Of a stretch of DNA of 64,000 bases, positions 63,067-64,000 are shown piece by piece. The notes under the pieces were generated by a model, which was not told where the DNA came from, ran no database searches, and saw only the letters and a list, made by a program, of their open reading frames with translations. Source of the stretch: Rhodospirillaceae bacterium. GTDB lineage: Bacteria > Pseudomonadota > Alphaproteobacteria > GCA-2731375. The translations under genes and the position numbers were made by a program. How positions within the stretch are numbered: position 1 is the first letter of the stretch; every line of letters begins with the position of its first letter. Location of the stretch: assembly GCA_018660265.1 (NCBI GenBank), contig JABJKS010000031.1, forward strand, positions 124,001 through 188,000. The letters are read 5' to 3'.

Positions 63067-64000
63067 ATGGAAGCGGTACAGGACCCTGGCTTAAGCCCTG
63101 CGGCGCAATTGGCCGCCGTACTAAGGGACCGATTGGCAGACGAGTATGGCCCCGGTACAGAGATTGAGGGCCTGGTCCGTCTGTCCGCCGGTGCCAGCCG
63201 GGAGACTTGGTCGTTTGACGCGGTGAAGCCTGATGGTTCCCGGCAGCTGCTGATCCTAAAGCGTGATCCGATGGCACGCCAGGTGGACAAGAAATTCGAA
63301 GGCGTGCCTGAGGGCCGCCTGGCCGTGGGCCGTCTGGTCGAAGGACGGTTGTTGCAATTGGCCCGCGAAGCCGGTACCCCGGCCCCTGTTATTCCGTTTA
63401 TGTTGAACAAGGATGGGCGCACAACGGAAGGTTTCTTCTCGCATCGTCTGGAAGGCGAAACATTGGGGCGGCGTATCTTGCGGGAAGACGCCTATGCGGC
63501 GGCCCGGCCCAAGTTGGCGTTCGCCGTAGGTCATGCGGCAGCCCGTTTTCACGGCATCCCGCTTGACCAACTTCCCCCAATGCGCGGCCTACCGGCGGCG
63601 GAAGAGTTGCTGCATTACCGCACCATCATGGATTCATTCCATCAACCCCACGCCGGTTTCGAATATGGTTTCCGTTGGTTGGAGGAACGGTTGGAACTGG
63701 CCGGTGAGCGCTATGCCCTATGTCATGGAGACTATCGCAACGGCAATATCATTGTTGATGCAGAGGGCCTGGCAGGAGTGTTGGATTGGGAGTCCGCCCA
63801 TTTAGGCAATCCCAGCAGCGACCTGGGCTGGATGTGCGTGCGATCCTGGCGCTATGGCTATCACGATAAAGTGGTGGGTGGTTTCGGTACCGTGCAGGAA
63901 TTGTTGGCCGGCTATGAGGCTGGCGGCGGTGGCAGGATCGATGAAGAGGAAATTCATTTCTGGCAGGTCTTTGGCACCCTGCGCTGGGGCGTGTTGTGTA
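63067..64000 (+). CDS. APH-family phosphotransferase, tandem paralogue (truncated by window end)
   Basis: The first 311 codons of a second APH-family protein. GASRETWSFDAVKPDG, LCHGDYRNGN and VLDWESAHLGNP match its neighbour at the same spacing. In the N-terminal region it diverges and adds about eight residues near DKKFEGVPEG. The ATG at 63067 follows the first gene by three bases, so both are translated from one message. The gene continues past the window. Confidence 0.9.
   Translation, partial: MEAVQDPGLSPAAQLAAVLRDRLADEYGPGTEIEGLVRLSAGASRETWSFDAVKPDGSRQLLILKRDPMARQVDKKFEGVPEGRLAVGRLVEGRLLQLAREAGTPAPVIPFMLNKDGRTTEGFFSHRLEGETLGRRILREDAYAAARPKLAFAVGHAAARFHGIPLDQLPPMRGLPAAEELLHYRTIMDSFHQPHAGFEYGFRWLEERLELAGERYALCHGDYRNGNIIVDAEGLAGVLDWESAHLGNPSSDLGWMCVRSWRYGYHDKVVGGFGTVQELLAGYEAGGGGRIDEEEIHFWQVFGTLRWGVLC

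Noticed and set aside
1-64000. tRNA, rRNA, CRISPR arrays, phage genes
   Set aside because: Intergenic regions were read on both strands; no cloverleaf, spaced repeat array or phage structural gene was seen.

Overview
The window reads as chromosomal DNA of a heterotrophic alphaproteobacterium. Supporting signs are the Pst/Pho operon order, an N-terminally extended PstA of the alphaproteobacterial type, a Tat-exported binding protein, a VPLPA/PEP-CTERM-like surface protein, hydantoinase A/B genes, class III adenylate cyclases, and many acyl-CoA and F420/FMN-type oxidoreductase genes. A Rhodospirillales-like marine or soil organism is a reasonable guess, but no rRNA or other phylogenetic marker lies here. 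No tRNA, rRNA, CRISPR array, prophage or intact insertion sequence was recognised.

Layout. 1-5.2 kb: tail of a membrane protein, a crotonase, a class I glutamine amidotransferase, and a large histidine kinase with three tandem periplasmic binding domains. 5.2-20.8 kb: a coherent cyclic-amide/amine locus. It has an SDR and a dihydropyrimidinase-type hydantoinase, a polyamine-type ABC transporter (binding protein and two permeases on +), and a converging five-gene minus-strand set: hyuA, hyuB, an enlarged flotillin-like protein, the transporter ATPase and a DAO-type FAD oxidoreductase. 21-31.5 kb: mixed catabolic genes (luciferase-like oxidoreductase, CmcJ/NvfI-like oxygenase, SDR); a minus-strand set of polysaccharide deacetylase, small CxxC protein, CobW GTPase and esterase; an acyl-CoA synthetase preceded by a 32-codon SAM-domain-like ORF; an MFS transporter and an NTF2-like protein. 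31.5-36.8 kb: two paralogous membrane adenylate cyclases, a small EthD/DUF4286-like protein, a 123-bp nested palindromic element and an acyl-CoA ligase. 37.1-44.4 kb: phoR, a triple Pho box, then pstS-pstC-pstA-pstB-phoU-phoB. 44.4-64 kb: amidohydrolase, dienelactone-hydrolase-like protein, MFS, P450, epimerase, two more luciferase-like oxidoreductases, quinone reductase, YHS protein and histidine kinase, acyl-CoA dehydrogenase, DAO-type oxidase, VPLPA-CTERM protein, isochorismatase-type amidase, a peroxiredoxin, and tandem APH-type phosphotransferases.

The most notable signal is the peroxiredoxin at 61318-61761. Its reading frame is interrupted by one TGA exactly at the peroxidatic cysteine of the PxxxTxxC motif. 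A short hairpin with a G/GU-containing loop, fitting a bacterial SECIS element, follows about 20 nt downstream. The frame is otherwise intact and the protein has no cysteine, so it is best read as a selenocysteine peroxiredoxin that automated annotation would split or call a pseudogene. Second is the flotillin-like protein, which contains an exact 200-residue internal duplication built from 29-residue helical repeats. Third is a HyuB with a roughly 170-residue N-terminal extension carrying a Rad52-like sequence pattern.
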